The notes under the pieces were generated by a model. The model saw only the letters and a list, made by a program, of their open reading frames with translations, had not been told where the DNA came from and ran no database searches. The position numbers and the translations under genes were made by a program. From positions 62,001 to 126,000 of the IMG/VR virus record IMGVR_UViG_3300025889_000073: a stretch of 64,000 nt of DNA; one strand, 5' to 3'. This DNA is from a virus. This document shows, piece after piece, positions 23,101 to 36,100 of the stretch (within the stretch, counting starts at the first letter, position 1; the number at the start of each line of letters is the position of its first letter).

Positions 23101-24132
23101 TATAATTGGACACAGGAAAGACTTTACATACCTCCAAATTATCGAAAAGAAAACTCAAAACTTAGAATAAAGGTCCATAACGCTACAGGCGACATAGGAT
23201 TAAAAGATTTAAGATTTTATCAATTTGAAAAAAGCAATTCAAATTATTATTTACCTTTCTATAATCAGAATATTTTTTACGACCCTCAGCCGCCAAGCAG
23301 TGAGGGTTATGCAGCTTATGTTGTAGAAATACCTAAAATACTAACCAAATCTTTTTTCTCTCCAAACTTATCAAAAATCAAATTTGATGTTTTCACAGGA
23401 GGTGTTGGCGGCCGCCAATCGAACCAGATGGACAATTATTCATATATTATAAGGGCCACGGACAACCAGCGTTCATCACGTTATATATATTCACAATGGA
23501 AAACAACACCCAATACTCCACCTATGGAAAATTGGTTTTCTTCTCGACATTCGAACTTTATGTATGACTCAAAAATTAATTATTACAACGGTCTTTCACC
23601 GTCCGACACCTATCTAACTGGCACTTCATTTTATTTAAATGTCAAAATACATTATTCGATGACTGGAAATGATGGGGATTGGTTTGTTCATGATATTGGT
23701 TCAAAAGAAATTGTAAGAGGTGACAACCCTCAATACGGGTATTATGCTAATTATAAAAGATTGGCTACTTCTTTAGGACAACAAATAGAAATTGAAATTC
23801 CTGGTGATGCAGCACAATCTAATTATAAAAAACTCGAAATGTGGATTACTGCTAGTTATGACTACTCATCATACGCCACATATGAAGGAAAACGAATAAC
23901 AACATTATCTTACGAAGGTGACCCAGAAAGTCAAACTGACCCAGATATAGCTCATAAATTTTTACCTAGAGCAACTGTTGCTATAACTAAAGTGGTTGGA
24001 TTTGATGGTAACATAATGAATCAGCCAATTGATATTACGGAATATGTTGTTGAAGGATATACAGTTTTTAATGATACGAATCAATCAAATCCACAATCAT
24101 CTTTGACTGCATTTGAAATCGTTAAGGACTGA
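20167..24132 (+). CDS. large tail surface protein with N-terminal anchor and repeated jelly-roll modules
   Basis: The 1321-residue protein has the shared anchor (LTHEELDENFRDLRYDTDLHRVTNSG, residues 13-38), then several beta-sandwich modules. One runs from about residue 361 (MYDDFNEPTINTIKWNSS), another from about 716 (IYDDFETGTLNSSLWDTANSEGF, then SSGTGTGTGGF and LDLTSYTHFGYTSIKG), and a shorter one near 930-1030. They contain FAIQDLTVY, YAFDNIFF and IGLKDLRFY, the recurring last-strand pattern of reelin/MAM-like domains. No RCC1 blades are evident. The C-terminus (ITEYVVEGYTVFNDTNQSNPQSSL) looks like a small beta cap. It lies between two RCC1-bearing paralogues with the same anchor, so all three may attach to the same virion site. 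Confidence 0.7.
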   Translation: MSITYRGNKFKALTHEELDENFRDLRYDTDLHRVTNSGNTTNVSITVESITANTITTTNTIIQELSLLATDELIFADVDPNYLKKSIEISENVKIVGQEGSIYAPGNIIQVKQKIYDKPSRYYFDPTSTYSSDFLGWDKSKSYPYSEVFNDGVLSFTPHSTDSNNTVQVNLCLSYSLDSKKTSYSGEIDIELWDYPDYVSGTYKFITHLATIKSGTISTDPNNVCGNTLQSLNLVYLDENISNTRNYVIRFKPPTSFSPNTTFLNINQTTQMYYASNTFVETSNVAVTTRTWEPYVESIVGDEELITNFNDGNNQLDVANTESTTWAFERGTANTQRFGPNYYTPDFGEYVINGHPGTKFDVIMYDDFNEPTINTIKWNSSSTINLVSANTGVSATGNTEGLRVPDIKATNEIVLSVNDYSDGQNLISQSSTDWDIANCNSEIFVCELDDVNLAFSRKLYPPMQFLPGYTDTSIPAGYNQEEECLAYVNNRWTFPKNPKSSNNAIVFPGGWDNRLDRKIELYSKFLDLTNYTHISFYMIRGTAGNGYYRTRYSGGVTPYMQLDFRTANKSSLGSPEPFTGSTGIYTSRDEKSLSISSSNYGLQYLNQNNMFEWEKYHLEIPAAARVNNMRIHFAFYYNDFWFAIQDLTVYNEANLDSSSCYYLKTDENNYGTCVLESNNIDLSNTYGLTYYFAYGTDTNGGRELNNRGCSVINSETIYDDFETGTLNSSLWDTANSEGFFVASSGTGTGTGGFISPYGNYYLNTTVCPTGRNYRLLISKPLDLTSYTHFGYTSIKGNNTNGGTTTTFTHYATLLDERLDGHYRGSGYTYSNFTQAGVCTTGESSSIDTSYTIDDHLFRQPIGDESEYDGNILEADKTVVWGKSLYLIPESWRKSNVVLIIEVYDGNNDDGYYAFDNIFFTNDVTPSANIQIEIVNDNETWNSSNINLSTWLPFYSHFENDPTYGTNPNYVIPRLRQTTYNWTQERLYIPPNYRKENSKLRIKVHNATGDIGLKDLRFYQFEKSNSNYYLPFYNQNIFYDPQPPSSEGYAAYVVEIPKILTKSFFSPNLSKIKFDVFTGGVGGRQSNQMDNYSYIIRATDNQRSSRYIYSQWKTTPNTPPMENWFSSRHSNFMYDSKINYYNGLSPSDTYLTGTSFYLNVKIHYSMTGNDGDWFVHDIGSKEIVRGDNPQYGYYANYKRLATSLGQQIEIEIPGDAAQSNYKKLEMWITASYDYSSYATYEGKRITTLSYEGDPESQTDPDIAHKFLPRATVAITKVVGFDGNIMNQPIDITEYVVEGYTVFNDTNQSNPQSSLTAFEIVKD
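20218..20236 (+). repeat. near-palindrome shared by two anchor genes (copy 1)
   Basis: The sequence CTCGATGAAAATTTTCGAG pairs CTCGA with TCGAG and AAA with TTT, leaving a two-base bulge. It encodes part of the anchor motif LDENFRE/D and recurs identically at 24196-24214. Confidence 0.5.
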
Positions 24133-24133
24133 C

Positions 24134-24141
24134 TATAAATA
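24134..24141 (+). promoter_or_regulatory. TATAAATA, T4-type late promoter for the giant gene
   Basis: This is an exact match to the T4 late promoter core, lying in the 15-bp gap between two fibre genes. The ATG of the giant gene is only 6 bp downstream and no Shine-Dalgarno sequence is present, so the transcript would start at or very close to the start codon. Confidence 0.7.
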
Positions 24142-24147
24142 AATTTT

Positions 24148-27100
24148 ATGGTAACCAGAAGAAATACTAAAAATTCTCCACTAACTCACGAAGAACTCGA
24201 TGAAAATTTTCGAGAGCTTAGGTATGACACATCTTTACAAAGAGTTTTAGAAAATGGAAATACAACAAGTAATTCTATAGAATTGGAGAATCTTTCTGGT
24301 ATAACAAATGCAGAATTATATACAACACAAACAAACACTTTTAACGCAATAATAATTTCCCAAAATACATACACTACTTTACCAACAGCAAATGTAGATG
24401 AAGTGTTTGCTGGAACCGACCACTCCTATTTAATTGATGAGGTAGGAACTGTATATCAATTTGGAGATTTTAGGAATCAAGCAATAACATATGAGGGATT
24501 TGTTAATCCACAAGAAATATATACTGAAACTATTACAACAGAAATTTCTGCTGGAACAAAAGATATTATTGAAACTATTACTGATGGAATCTTTTATTTT
24601 AGTAGTGGAACAGGAACAGGACCAAATGGAGGTTTTAAAACACAAGATAATTTGAAATACTTATCTTTTACAGGTTCTTCTGATTCATTTGCTCCAGGAA
24701 ATACTAGAGTTTTAACGTCAAAAACATTAGACTTAACAACTTCAACTTTTGTCACAATAAATGCTATAAAAGGAAGTTTAGATAACGGCGGCCATGGAAA
24801 TTATTGGAATACTGTGCTTCCAGTTCTTATTGATGAACTTACTGATTTTCGTAACGAATCTTTAGATAACTTTGAATTGTTTTTACAATTTAGTGATGAT
24901 GATGGTTCATCTTGGACATATTCCGAAAAAATTAATGTAAACTTTGATTGGGATGACCATACAGTTTTTATACCAGAAAGGTATAAAACATCTCAATCAA
25001 AAATTAGAATAATACAAGCTCATATACTAAATCAATATTATCAACATTCTTTTTATAGAGACGTTAGTTTTAATTCTTTATATTATTTTTCAGATGGTTA
25101 TTACAAATACTTTCCGGAAAATGTTGGTAATCAATGGACAGAAGTTCCTTCTTTTGGTGTAAAATCAATTAAAATTTATGAAAATATTTCTAAGGGATAT
25201 TTAACATTTAGTGATAATGTTTTTTCTTACAAAAAAACTAAGATTGGCAATGGCTTTACTGTAGCTTTGAGAAGTGATGGTTTGGTGTTTTATTGGGGAG
25301 ATTTGTATCCAGTAACTCTAAATTCAAACACCTTAGTTGAACCTACACAATTACCCATAAATGGTTCATATGATAAAAAATTCATAGACCTTGCTGTTGG
25401 CAACGAATCAATATATTTAATTGATGAAAATAAACATTTGTGGGTTTTAGGAAACAATGATTTTGGTCAATTAGGTATTAATAATACGACACATCAATCC
25501 AATGAATTTATTGAACTCGATGGTATATGGGATAGTATCTATGCTTCAAGAAATTTTGTTTTTGGTATTAGAGATAAAGAATACACACTTTGGTCTTGGG
25601 GTCAAAATGATTGGGGGCAATTAGGAACAGGAAATAGATTGAATGTTTCTTCACCCGTTTTGATTAATGGTCCGAGAGAATGGGATAAAGTTTTTTTGGG
25701 ATATGATTCTTCTTATGCTAAGGAAAAAAATGGAACATTGTGGTTCTTTGGAAATGACACAAAAACTAAAAGTGGTATAACAACAGAATCTTTAAACGCT
25801 CAATATAGAATAAATGATGATAGGAAAAAAAATGAGGGATTAAAAAAAGTTGTAAGTACAAATGATGAACACTCTTTTGGTATTTCAAATAATAATATTT
25901 TATATAGATTGACAACTAGAGATGCGAATACATCAGGTATAAGAAACAAATCAACAATATTCACCACTAATAATTATGAAGATTATGACCAATTCCCTTG
26001 GCAAGTCTATGACAACAAACAATACATAGAACTTTTTGATGGGCACCAGCCTACTAGAAGGGAATGGATAGTTGACTATTACTTGAGTACTTTAGGTAAT
26101 AGTGATTGTTATCCTGAGTATGTTAATTATGCGATTGATATTGATAAAAAACTTTATGCTATAGAATCACACTATTCAAATGCTAGAGCGGGAATAATAA
26201 CATCTCCAATTGGTCTTAACTGGAATGAATATTTTTCAACACCAGTTCAAGTTACCTCTCCAGGAAGTGATTTGTGGAAAACAGGTACTGTTGGTAATTG
26301 GACTAATTTTGGTATTAAAGATGACGGAACTCTTTGGACATGGGGAAAGTCAGCAGCTTATTATAACAATTTTGGTGACCCCGAACATATATGGAATGGT
26401 CCCGAACCAATAAGTTCCTTCAGTAATTATAGAGTTCGCTTTGCTTATATTTCTTCACCCGTTTTAATTGATTCGGGAAATTGGAAAAGTATTTTTACAG
26501 GACACCACAGATATAATAATGAAAATTTAGGATACAGTAGACATTTTTATGGAGCACAAACAACTTTAGCTATTAAAGAAGATGATAAAACACTTTGGGG
26601 TTGGGGAAGAAATAGAATAAATGCTTTATTTCAATCAAATGACCCGATTATAATTAAAGATATATCTCAGACCAACAAAATAATTGCCGTTGATTCTTGG
26701 GGTACGGCTGGGGCTGCAAACACCGGGATTAACGGGGGACCTTATAACAATACAGCTCCTTCACTTTGGTCTAGTTGGGACAGAGGAGGTTTTGTTATAG
26801 ATTCCAAGAAAAAGTTGTTTGGTTGGGGTGCTGGTCATAAAATTACTCCTTCTGAACCGATTGGAGCTCCAGGCGCATTATTTTTTGTTGTGGACCAACA
26901 GTACGCCAGACAAATTGAGGAATATGATTGGATTGATTTTATGGCTTCCGGTTCTGAACAAATCAATACTTCATTTCCACAACAACAAGCAATTGCTACG
27001 AGTACAGGCACTTATTTAGGATATAAAGGTCAAGGTCTAAGATTAGGAATCACAGCTGAAGGTGAAATGTATGGTTGGGGTTACAATTTATATGGCGGAG

Positions 27101-30100
27101 CTGCAGGGTTCGGGGTCGGTAATTATCTGTCTAGAGCTGTTCGAGTAAGAGAATATGCAAATACCAGTATTTACGACATAAAATGGGCCAAGGTTAGTAA
27201 TTCTAAAAGTAATTTTGAACATAATGCAGCAATTGACCAAAATGGTAGTTTGTATATTTGGGGCCGAGGAACAAATTATAAACTTGGAACAGGATCCACA
27301 GCTTCAATTAATTATGTAACAGCTAATAAACATGAAAGAGGAACAAATTGGTTCTGGGGACAAGTCTCTTGTGGTAGAGAATGTACAGCTGCAATAAGAA
27401 ATGATGGAACATTATGGTTCACTGGAGAAATTTCTGGTAGTTGGAAACCAAGCACTTTCACTCAAGTTGGTACAGATAGTGATTGGATTTATGTTGTTTG
27501 TGGTTATAAGACAATTTTGGCTCAAAAATCCAATGGCCAAGTATACTCATTTGGTTGGGGTAATCAAGTAGCATCTGGATTAGTAGATTATAATACACAT
27601 AGATTGAGGACATCTGAACCAAGTGGTGCTCAAGAAGGTGAATTGATAGGATACAAATTCTTAGAACCTTCTGGAACACAAACGACTTTAGACGATGTTG
27701 ATTCTGGAACAATCAATTCTTCAGTTTCGGACACAACAGGTTCAAACACCACACTAACACCAGTAACTTCAGGAACAGGAACAGGTTCAACTGGCGGTTT
27801 TGTTGCATCTTTTTCAGGAAATTACCATTACAAATTTACTGGAACTGGTGATAGAAAAATGCAGAGTGTTCCTTTAGATTTGACAGGAAAAAAATCAATT
27901 TCATTTGATTATATTGTTGGTTTAAACACCAATGGAGCAGGAGAAACTTCACTACCTTCTCCATACGAGTACAGTAGTATAACTTCCAGTAACGGTATAA
28001 ATGTATTATTCTCTACTGATTCTGGGGTTTCATGGCAAGATTCTACTGGTAGTTACCCAGGCCAATTAATAGGATATAAAATAAATTTATTTCACTCTTT
28101 CTCTAGTGCTTGGAGAACTATTGCTGTAGAAATTCCTGCTTCAGCTCAAACAAGTGGAGTTTTAGTTAAAATATATGATGGTAGAACTTATGGTGCAGGT
28201 GAAGAAGGCATAAACGAATATGGTATTGATAATTTTAAATTAAATACTGATTTTAATTACACAACAATACCGTTTGTATTTAAAGACTTTTCAATTGATA
28301 TAGGTTCAAATACAGCTTCAGGCATTTTAACTACTGATGATTTAGAATTTTATAATTCATCAATCACAACAGCAAATACTAATGTAGCCACAATATGGGG
28401 TAGAATACACGACGAATATCTTTACAACACCTATAGAGGTTCTAACGTATATGTTCCTTCTAGAATACAGTTAAATGATGTGGAAAATTTTTCTGTTGCT
28501 AAAATACAATCTTTGTTTAGATTTGCAAATAATAAAACATATACTTTAGTAACAAATACCGCAAGGCCATATGAAACCAATCCTTGGACAAATTACCACA
28601 TCAATACGGAATTTAAAAAAATTGATGTTGAGCAAATTGATTATATTTCACAAATTTCAGAAGATAGATGGCAAAAAGCTGAATTTGTTCGTAATATGGT
28701 TATTGGATTGAAAGAAGATGGGACTCTTTGGTCTTGGGGATGGAATGATAATGGTAAAGCGGGTAATGGTTCTGCACCAGGATTAGGTCCTAGTCCAACT
28801 CCAAATCAAATGGTTCAGGTCAACAGTTTAGAAACACAAAATTTAAAATGGACCGATTTCACAAGTTCAGCAAATACTGTACACGGAATAACAGAAGATA
28901 ACAGATTGTGGAATTGGGGAACAAATGGAAGTTTCGAAGAATTTGGAGATGGAAACACCAGTACAACTTTAACTCATCTTCAGCCAATACAAATTGGCGG
29001 TTATCAGTCAGAATATGATTGGTATAAAGTTTCTGGACACAATAATTCTAGAATAGCACTAAAAAAGGATGGAAGTGCTTGGCATTGGGGCCGTGAAGAT
29101 AATGTTGTTACTTCTGTTTCTTCTTCTCTTATAAGTGTCTACAACAATAATATAACCTCTTGGTCAAATACAGTTAATACTTATCCTTACTTTGGATTAT
29201 ATGACGAAGCTGTAACTTATACATATACTTCGGGCCCGCTTGGCTCAATATTAACTGTCGACAGTGTAGATGACCATTGGTACAATAATGCAAATGTTAA
29301 TTTTTATCAAATACCCAGTTCAAACATATATGCTGTTAGTGCAAATTATGGTATTGAGCCTCCAGGAGGTACAGCACACGTTACGGATTATAAATGGAGA
29401 ATTCATAGTTATGAACCTGGTCATACATTAAATTATTCTCCTGCTTCAAATAATACTGGCGCTTTAAATAATATGGGACCAATGAATCGTCCTGGTTCAA
29501 ATTATCATTTGGTTTGTACTGGTAAACCAGAATACAAATATGCATCGAGTTATCCACATACTGGTGAAAATTACATTTTATTTGAACCCAAAGATAAACT
29601 ATCGAGAATTTCTTTTAGTATGATTAAAGGAAATAATTATAATGGTTTGGGAGCTACCTTACAGCAAGGAGGAACTGGTACAAAATTTTTATCTTTAGAG
29701 GTTTTAGAAGGATATTCTCAATATAGTTCAAATGATTATGGCCAAGTTGGCAACGCATTTAGAATGGCAAATAATGACCCTTGGATTTGGCCTCGGGCAG
29801 CAAATAATATAAGCATACAAACAGTTCAATATGAATCATTAGAATTTCATAACTTGGATGACCCAGAATGGTGGGAATTTGCAAATATACAAATGGATAC
29901 TATCACCACTCCAGGCCAAAATGAAACTTGGCAAGATTATGGACCTTTTTTTGTTGGAAGTTATAATTCAGGCGGAATGCAAACTTGGATTAGAATGAGA
30001 TACATTTCAACGGAAGATGATAGTAGTCAAGAAGAATATTATAGTTATAATAATTTTGCTATAGACAATGTAAATTTTACTTGGCTTAATGATTCGGTTT

Positions 30101-33100
30101 ATCCTATCCAATTGGTAGACTATAACTTTGAACAATTTGAAGTTGTTACTTGGAACAATGTAGCTTCTTGGAGTAATACTACTACTTCTTTTTACGGCCA
30201 GTCATCATCTCAAACAGAATCACCAATATTATTAGATTTTGGTTGGGAGTCTTTTGAATTTCCTACTTTGGTGGATAATGCAGGCGTACCTTATTTTAAA
30301 TTCAATGAAATAACTCCTTCAGAAGGCAATATTTACACTAGAGATAGTTTTGGTGCAAACGTATCCGCTACTAATAATGGTCTTATGGTTTTTGAAGATG
30401 ATACTAATAGAATTTATCGTTATAGTTTGAGTCCATTTTATTATCACGGTTATGTGAGTTTAGGTAGTACAACCGCCGAATTTGGAAGAATTGATTCCGC
30501 AGGTTCTATTTCTGCTGTTAGAAGTTCATTAGGTAATGTGCAACTTTATAATAATGAAACCGGACAACTTTACACTACTTTAAATTATTTGGAGTTTGGC
30601 AATTCATCATATAATACTTTTGGAAAAGATGTTGCCGTTTATGATCAATATGTAGCTATTATTGATACTAGATATGTTTATGTTTATCATGTTGGTAGTT
30701 TACAAAAGGTTTGTCAATATTATTTTGCATCAACAGTTAATAAAGTTGATATTCATGGTGAACATTTAGTTGTCGGTGTAGGAAGTAATGTTTATGTTTT
30801 TAAATTTTTAAATTATTTAAATGAACAAGGTCAAATTAACCCTGGATTTCAGTACTCTTATAATTTATCAATACCATCTACTTCCCAAACAATAAGAATT
30901 AATGATAATTATATTGCAATTTCTTATAATACTTTTTATGGTCCAACAATAAGAGTTTATCCGATAATTACTAATTCTCCTTTTGTTATTGGTAATTATT
31001 TTGAATTTCCTTGGAATGATTATTATGAATCAGGTTATAGTCCTATTTCAAACCGTAGTTTCGGTCTTGCTATGGAATTATCGGACAAAAATATATTAGT
31101 AACTTCTGAACCTAGAGCTGTAAATTATTCAAATACTGCTGTAGGTGTTGTTTTAGTATATGATTTAGACATAAGAAAGTTTTCTTATGCTATAGAAAAT
31201 CCAAATCCTCCGGAAGGATTTAATGTCCCTCAATCGGACGTATTTGGTTCATCAGCAGATTTTTTTGGAAAATCTTTATCAATTAATCCAGAAGGAACAC
31301 AATTAATAATTGGCGCACCGGTCGATAATTATTATTCCGTTAATAAGGTTGGTAAAGTTTATGTTTATAGATTAGGCTCTCAATATAATGATAAAAACTG
31401 GATTGACATTTCTTCCGGTATGAGCAACGGATTAGCTGTTAAAAATGATGGAACATTATGGGGTTGGGGAGAAAATAAAGACGTAAGAATTCTTTTAGAC
31501 GAATTCGAATTAAATGATGCATCTACACCTGTTCAATTGTCTTCTTCTGGAGCTACTGATATAGCAATTGGAGATAAACATTTAGGTTATTTAAAGGGAT
31601 CATTATATGTCTGGGGTGAAAATGATTGGGGACAATTAGGAACAGGAACTACATATTCAACTTCCACTCCAACAAGCATAGGTGTCGGTTTTGAAAAAAT
31701 ATTTTTTGGCCAAGATAGGTCTTTTGGAGTTAAAACTGATGGAACACTATGGGCTTGGGGTAGAAATACATATAGAGAATTGGGAATAGGTTCCGGAACT
31801 TTACCAGTTTCTAGTCCTGTTCAAGCTGGTTCAACAATTGGATGGAAATACGTTGATGCTAAAGCTCCAAGATTAACTGTAGGTGTTGATTCGAACAATC
31901 AAGTCCGTAAATGGGGCCAGTATATAAGTGGGCCGCCTCCATATACGACACCAATTACTAGCGCTCCAACTTTAGATAGTGATTTTGGTACAAATATAGA
32001 AAAAGTTGCGGTTGTACCAAAACCTCAGGCTAATACAATAATATTTGCTTTAGACACTTCGGGAAATTTATTTGCTAAAGGAACAAATAGCGAAAGATAT
32101 TTTGGTTTTTGGGAAAAAAATTATGACATAGCTCAAATAAATTCTGGAAACCATCTTTTTTACGGACATTCTACTGATTTTTTTATTGATTCATCTGGAA
32201 ATTTATTTGCTTGGGGTAGTAATGATTCTCACGGATTAGCAATTGGTTCCAGTGATGAGACTTTATATTACAGTACACCCGTTCAAGTTGGTTCAGGTTT
32301 TAAAACCGTAGCTTCAGCTCCAAGCACAACTCATCTTTATTCGTCATATGACAATTCAACATTTTGTCCTTGGAATTCTGCAAATAGAAACAAAGACGGA
32401 AAAAATATAATAAATCCCACTACAGGAGTTAAATTTTTACCTGGTTCTCAAACATTTTACGGTATATCTGATGTCGGACATTTAATGGTCTGGGGTAGTT
32501 GTAAAGGATTTAATGCTCAGGGAACCAACATTTATAGTAACGTATATTCTTCTCCTACAATATTAGACAACACACATAATTGGACTCAAGCGAGTTTAGG
32601 AACAAATCTTTTTGCCGCTATTGATTCAAACGGTTATTTGTTTTTAAGAGGTGACAATTATTGGTATGATGTTCCTGGCTGGTGGGGTTATTACATGAGA
32701 GATACTATTGGTAGACCTTGGCCACCTTTAAAAGATTTGAAACAACATTACAGAGACCATTATGGATTAAGTTCTAGTACGGTTGTACATTTAAACGATT
32801 TATTATTCCACCATACACCTGAAGATACCCTTCCTGTAAATGTTTATTGGGGTTATAATTTTAACAAATCTTCTTTCACACAGATAGGGACAGATACGTG
32901 GCAAAAATGTTTTGTTTCTTATAACTACCCTAGAATTCCATTAAATTATAATCTTACAGGTAGTTTTTTTGGTATATTCGCCAACGGTGGAGATGATTAT
33001 GTTGACGAAAATACTTTTGTTCCTTCTGATGATATTTTTAATACATTTGGTGGAAAATTATATTTTAATAATCTTTTTGCAATAAAGAGTGACGGTACTC

Positions 33101-36100
33101 TATGGGTTGCAGGACCAAATTGTTATGGTGAATTGGGTGTGGGTGACATTCAACCCAGGTCAGTATTAACTCAAGTTGGAAGTTCAACATGGAGTCATAT
33201 AACTTCAGTACAAGGAACTACATTAGGAATTCGTTCTGATGGTACTTTATGGTCTTGGGGTAGAAATACTTTTGGATGTTTAGGTTTAGGCCAAGAAGAA
33301 ACTGTTTTACCTTTTGTTTCATCTCCAACCCAAGTCGGCACATCAAATGCTTGGAAAGACGTAAAAATCTTCACTCACTCGGAATCTTTGCCTGAAGCAC
33401 AAGCATCAGATGGTTATCTTATTGATTATGATGATGATTATTTTACTGATTATTGGTTACCATATCATCCTTGGCCAGTTGATATAGTAGTGTATGCTGT
33501 CAAAACCGAAGATGATGGTAATGATAAAATTTATGGTTGGGGATATAATAGATATGTGACTACTGATACAACTGATTTTTCATATACAGGCAGTACACTA
33601 TTTGGTAAAACGTATATTACTACAAATTCTTATAATTTAGATGGTTCTGGTGTTGCTAATGTGACTTCTCCAGATTCAATGGATGTAAGATATGGAGAAT
33701 GGCCCGAACAATGTGAAGTTATACAGTTAGGAGATAAAACAGCTTTACTTAGAGATAAATTTTCAAATCAAAATACTAGAATTTATTGGGGAACATCAAC
33801 GTGGGGTTTACAATCGGTAAACTCTACTCAAACTTCTGTTGGACAACCGGGGTCTTTTTTAGGAGATTTTGAGGATTATGTTACAACTCACGAATTTAAA
33901 GAATCTTGGCCAATTATTTTTAGAACGGATGAAGATTCAGTTATTCAAATTGCTCCACAAAAAACTTGGTTGGATATAGAATCTGGAAATAATGAAATTT
34001 ACGCTGTTGAAAGTGGAACAGGAGATATCTATAGATTTGGATATATGAGAGGTCCATTAATAAAAGGTTCTGGAGGGTTTAGTAATGTAATACCTACTTA
34101 TTTTACTTCCGGTTACGGCATCGATCAATCATATTTTGGTTTAAAAACTGGTTCTTTAGACTACGATGTTTATGCGTGGGGCTCGCCAAGGGCCGGTAAA
34201 TTAGGAAACGGAGAACATAGTGCAATTACTGTAAGTGATGCTTCTCCTTTTGTTTGGACAACAGAAGTTTCTAAAATATTAAGCACAGATACGAACACAT
34301 TATATTTAACGAGCTCAGGTCAAGTTTATACTTTAGGTGTAGCTGATTCTATTGGTTATCTCGGTAATGGTAAAGTGAAGTATTCTTTAGAACATTATGG
34401 TGAAATATATTCTTATCCCGTTCAAATTGGTGATGATACAAATTGGTCAAATGTGAAAACAGGAAATTATCATGCAGCTGCTTTGAAAGAAGACGGTACT
34501 TTGTGGACTTGGGGACTTGGAGCAAATTATAAGTTGGGATTATTTGGTAGTTCGAATAGGTCTAGCCCAACACAAGTTACCGAAGGACCGACAACAGGAA
34601 GTAATTATTGGAGTACTATTGAAGATTTAGATTCTTCCAAAACACTAACAAAAAGAGCTGACGATTCTCTGTGGATTTCTGGAACAGATGATTTAACTTT
34701 ATATTATGATTCCCTCTATTATTTTGATTTGATTGGAAATTATGGAGGACTAAGAAATGTTAGACAATTACCAGAAAGATTTGGTAAATTTAAGAAAATA
34801 GTTTCTCTAAGAAATCTTGTTGTTGCTATATCTAAAGATGATGGCTCACTTTGGTATTGGGGTAAAAGTATTAAAAAGGTGCCTGGAATAGATGATAACT
34901 CCACTTGGAGTGAACCTAGTAGATTTACATTCAGCTTAAATTTTGATAAGAAAAGACCTAAACCACCTTCTATAGGATGGACAGATGTGCATATTGCACA
35001 AGTTTATGGAACTGATTATGATGGTAGTTTATCCACTAACGATGCAACGTGTTACTTTAATATGGTAGCACTACATGAAACAGAAGGTGCTTGGATTTGG
35101 TCTAAAAACTGGACTGGAGAATATGGGTACAACGATACGACATCAATGGAAGAATGGGTTACAGAACCTATAAACCAAACAAAACTTTTACCAGGCGATT
35201 CTGGAGCTAATTTTTATGATATTTCAAAATTACCGGACCCATGGTCTAACGATGCAAATACTACTTTGGGTAAAGGTATTGTAGAAACGCAAAATTGGAA
35301 AACTGGAAATTATTGGAAAAAAGTTCAAGTGGGTATTAAATCTGCTGAACATTTAAACTCTAATTGGTATGCTCCTAATTTCACCAATTTTTATATGGAC
35401 AGCGGTGAAGAATGGCACGATTTTACTAGAAGAGCAGGATACGTTTATGCTTTGGACCGAGACAACAATCTTTGGGTCTGGGGAGGAAACTACAAACACG
35501 CTTTAGGTAAGTACTGGATAAATGACCATTTTGGTACTGTTGACAGCTATTTACTTTATAATGAAAGTAGCATAAAATTTATAAGTCTATCAACTAGAGC
35601 CTTACCGCCTGCTTTTTTCGGTCTCTCTCCGCAAAACCATTTTTATCATGGCGCAGATTATTATAATCATAGTTCGACACCAGTTTTGGTTGGTTATGGC
35701 TATAGTGAAACTTCCGGGAGTAATTGGACGTATAACATCGATGAGAAAAATAGTTTTGATTTAGGTGTAAAAGATTTTTGTTTAAGTTATACATTGGATA
35801 ATATAATTTTAACATTAGACAATAAACTTTGGACACCAAACACCAATTCTGGTCTTACTAATTCTGGCCATACAGAACAATGGATTTATAGAGATTATTT
35901 TTTACCTAGATTGTTGATTTCTGAAAATGTTGAAAAAATATTTTCTGGTGTTGATAACTTTGCTATGATAAAAGAAGATGGGACTCTTTGGATGTGGGGT
36001 TATGGAACTTATGGTAAATTAGGAACAAATAGTACAACATATCAATCAACACCAACTTTAGTTTATACTCCAATTAATAATTGGAAAACAATTTATTGTG

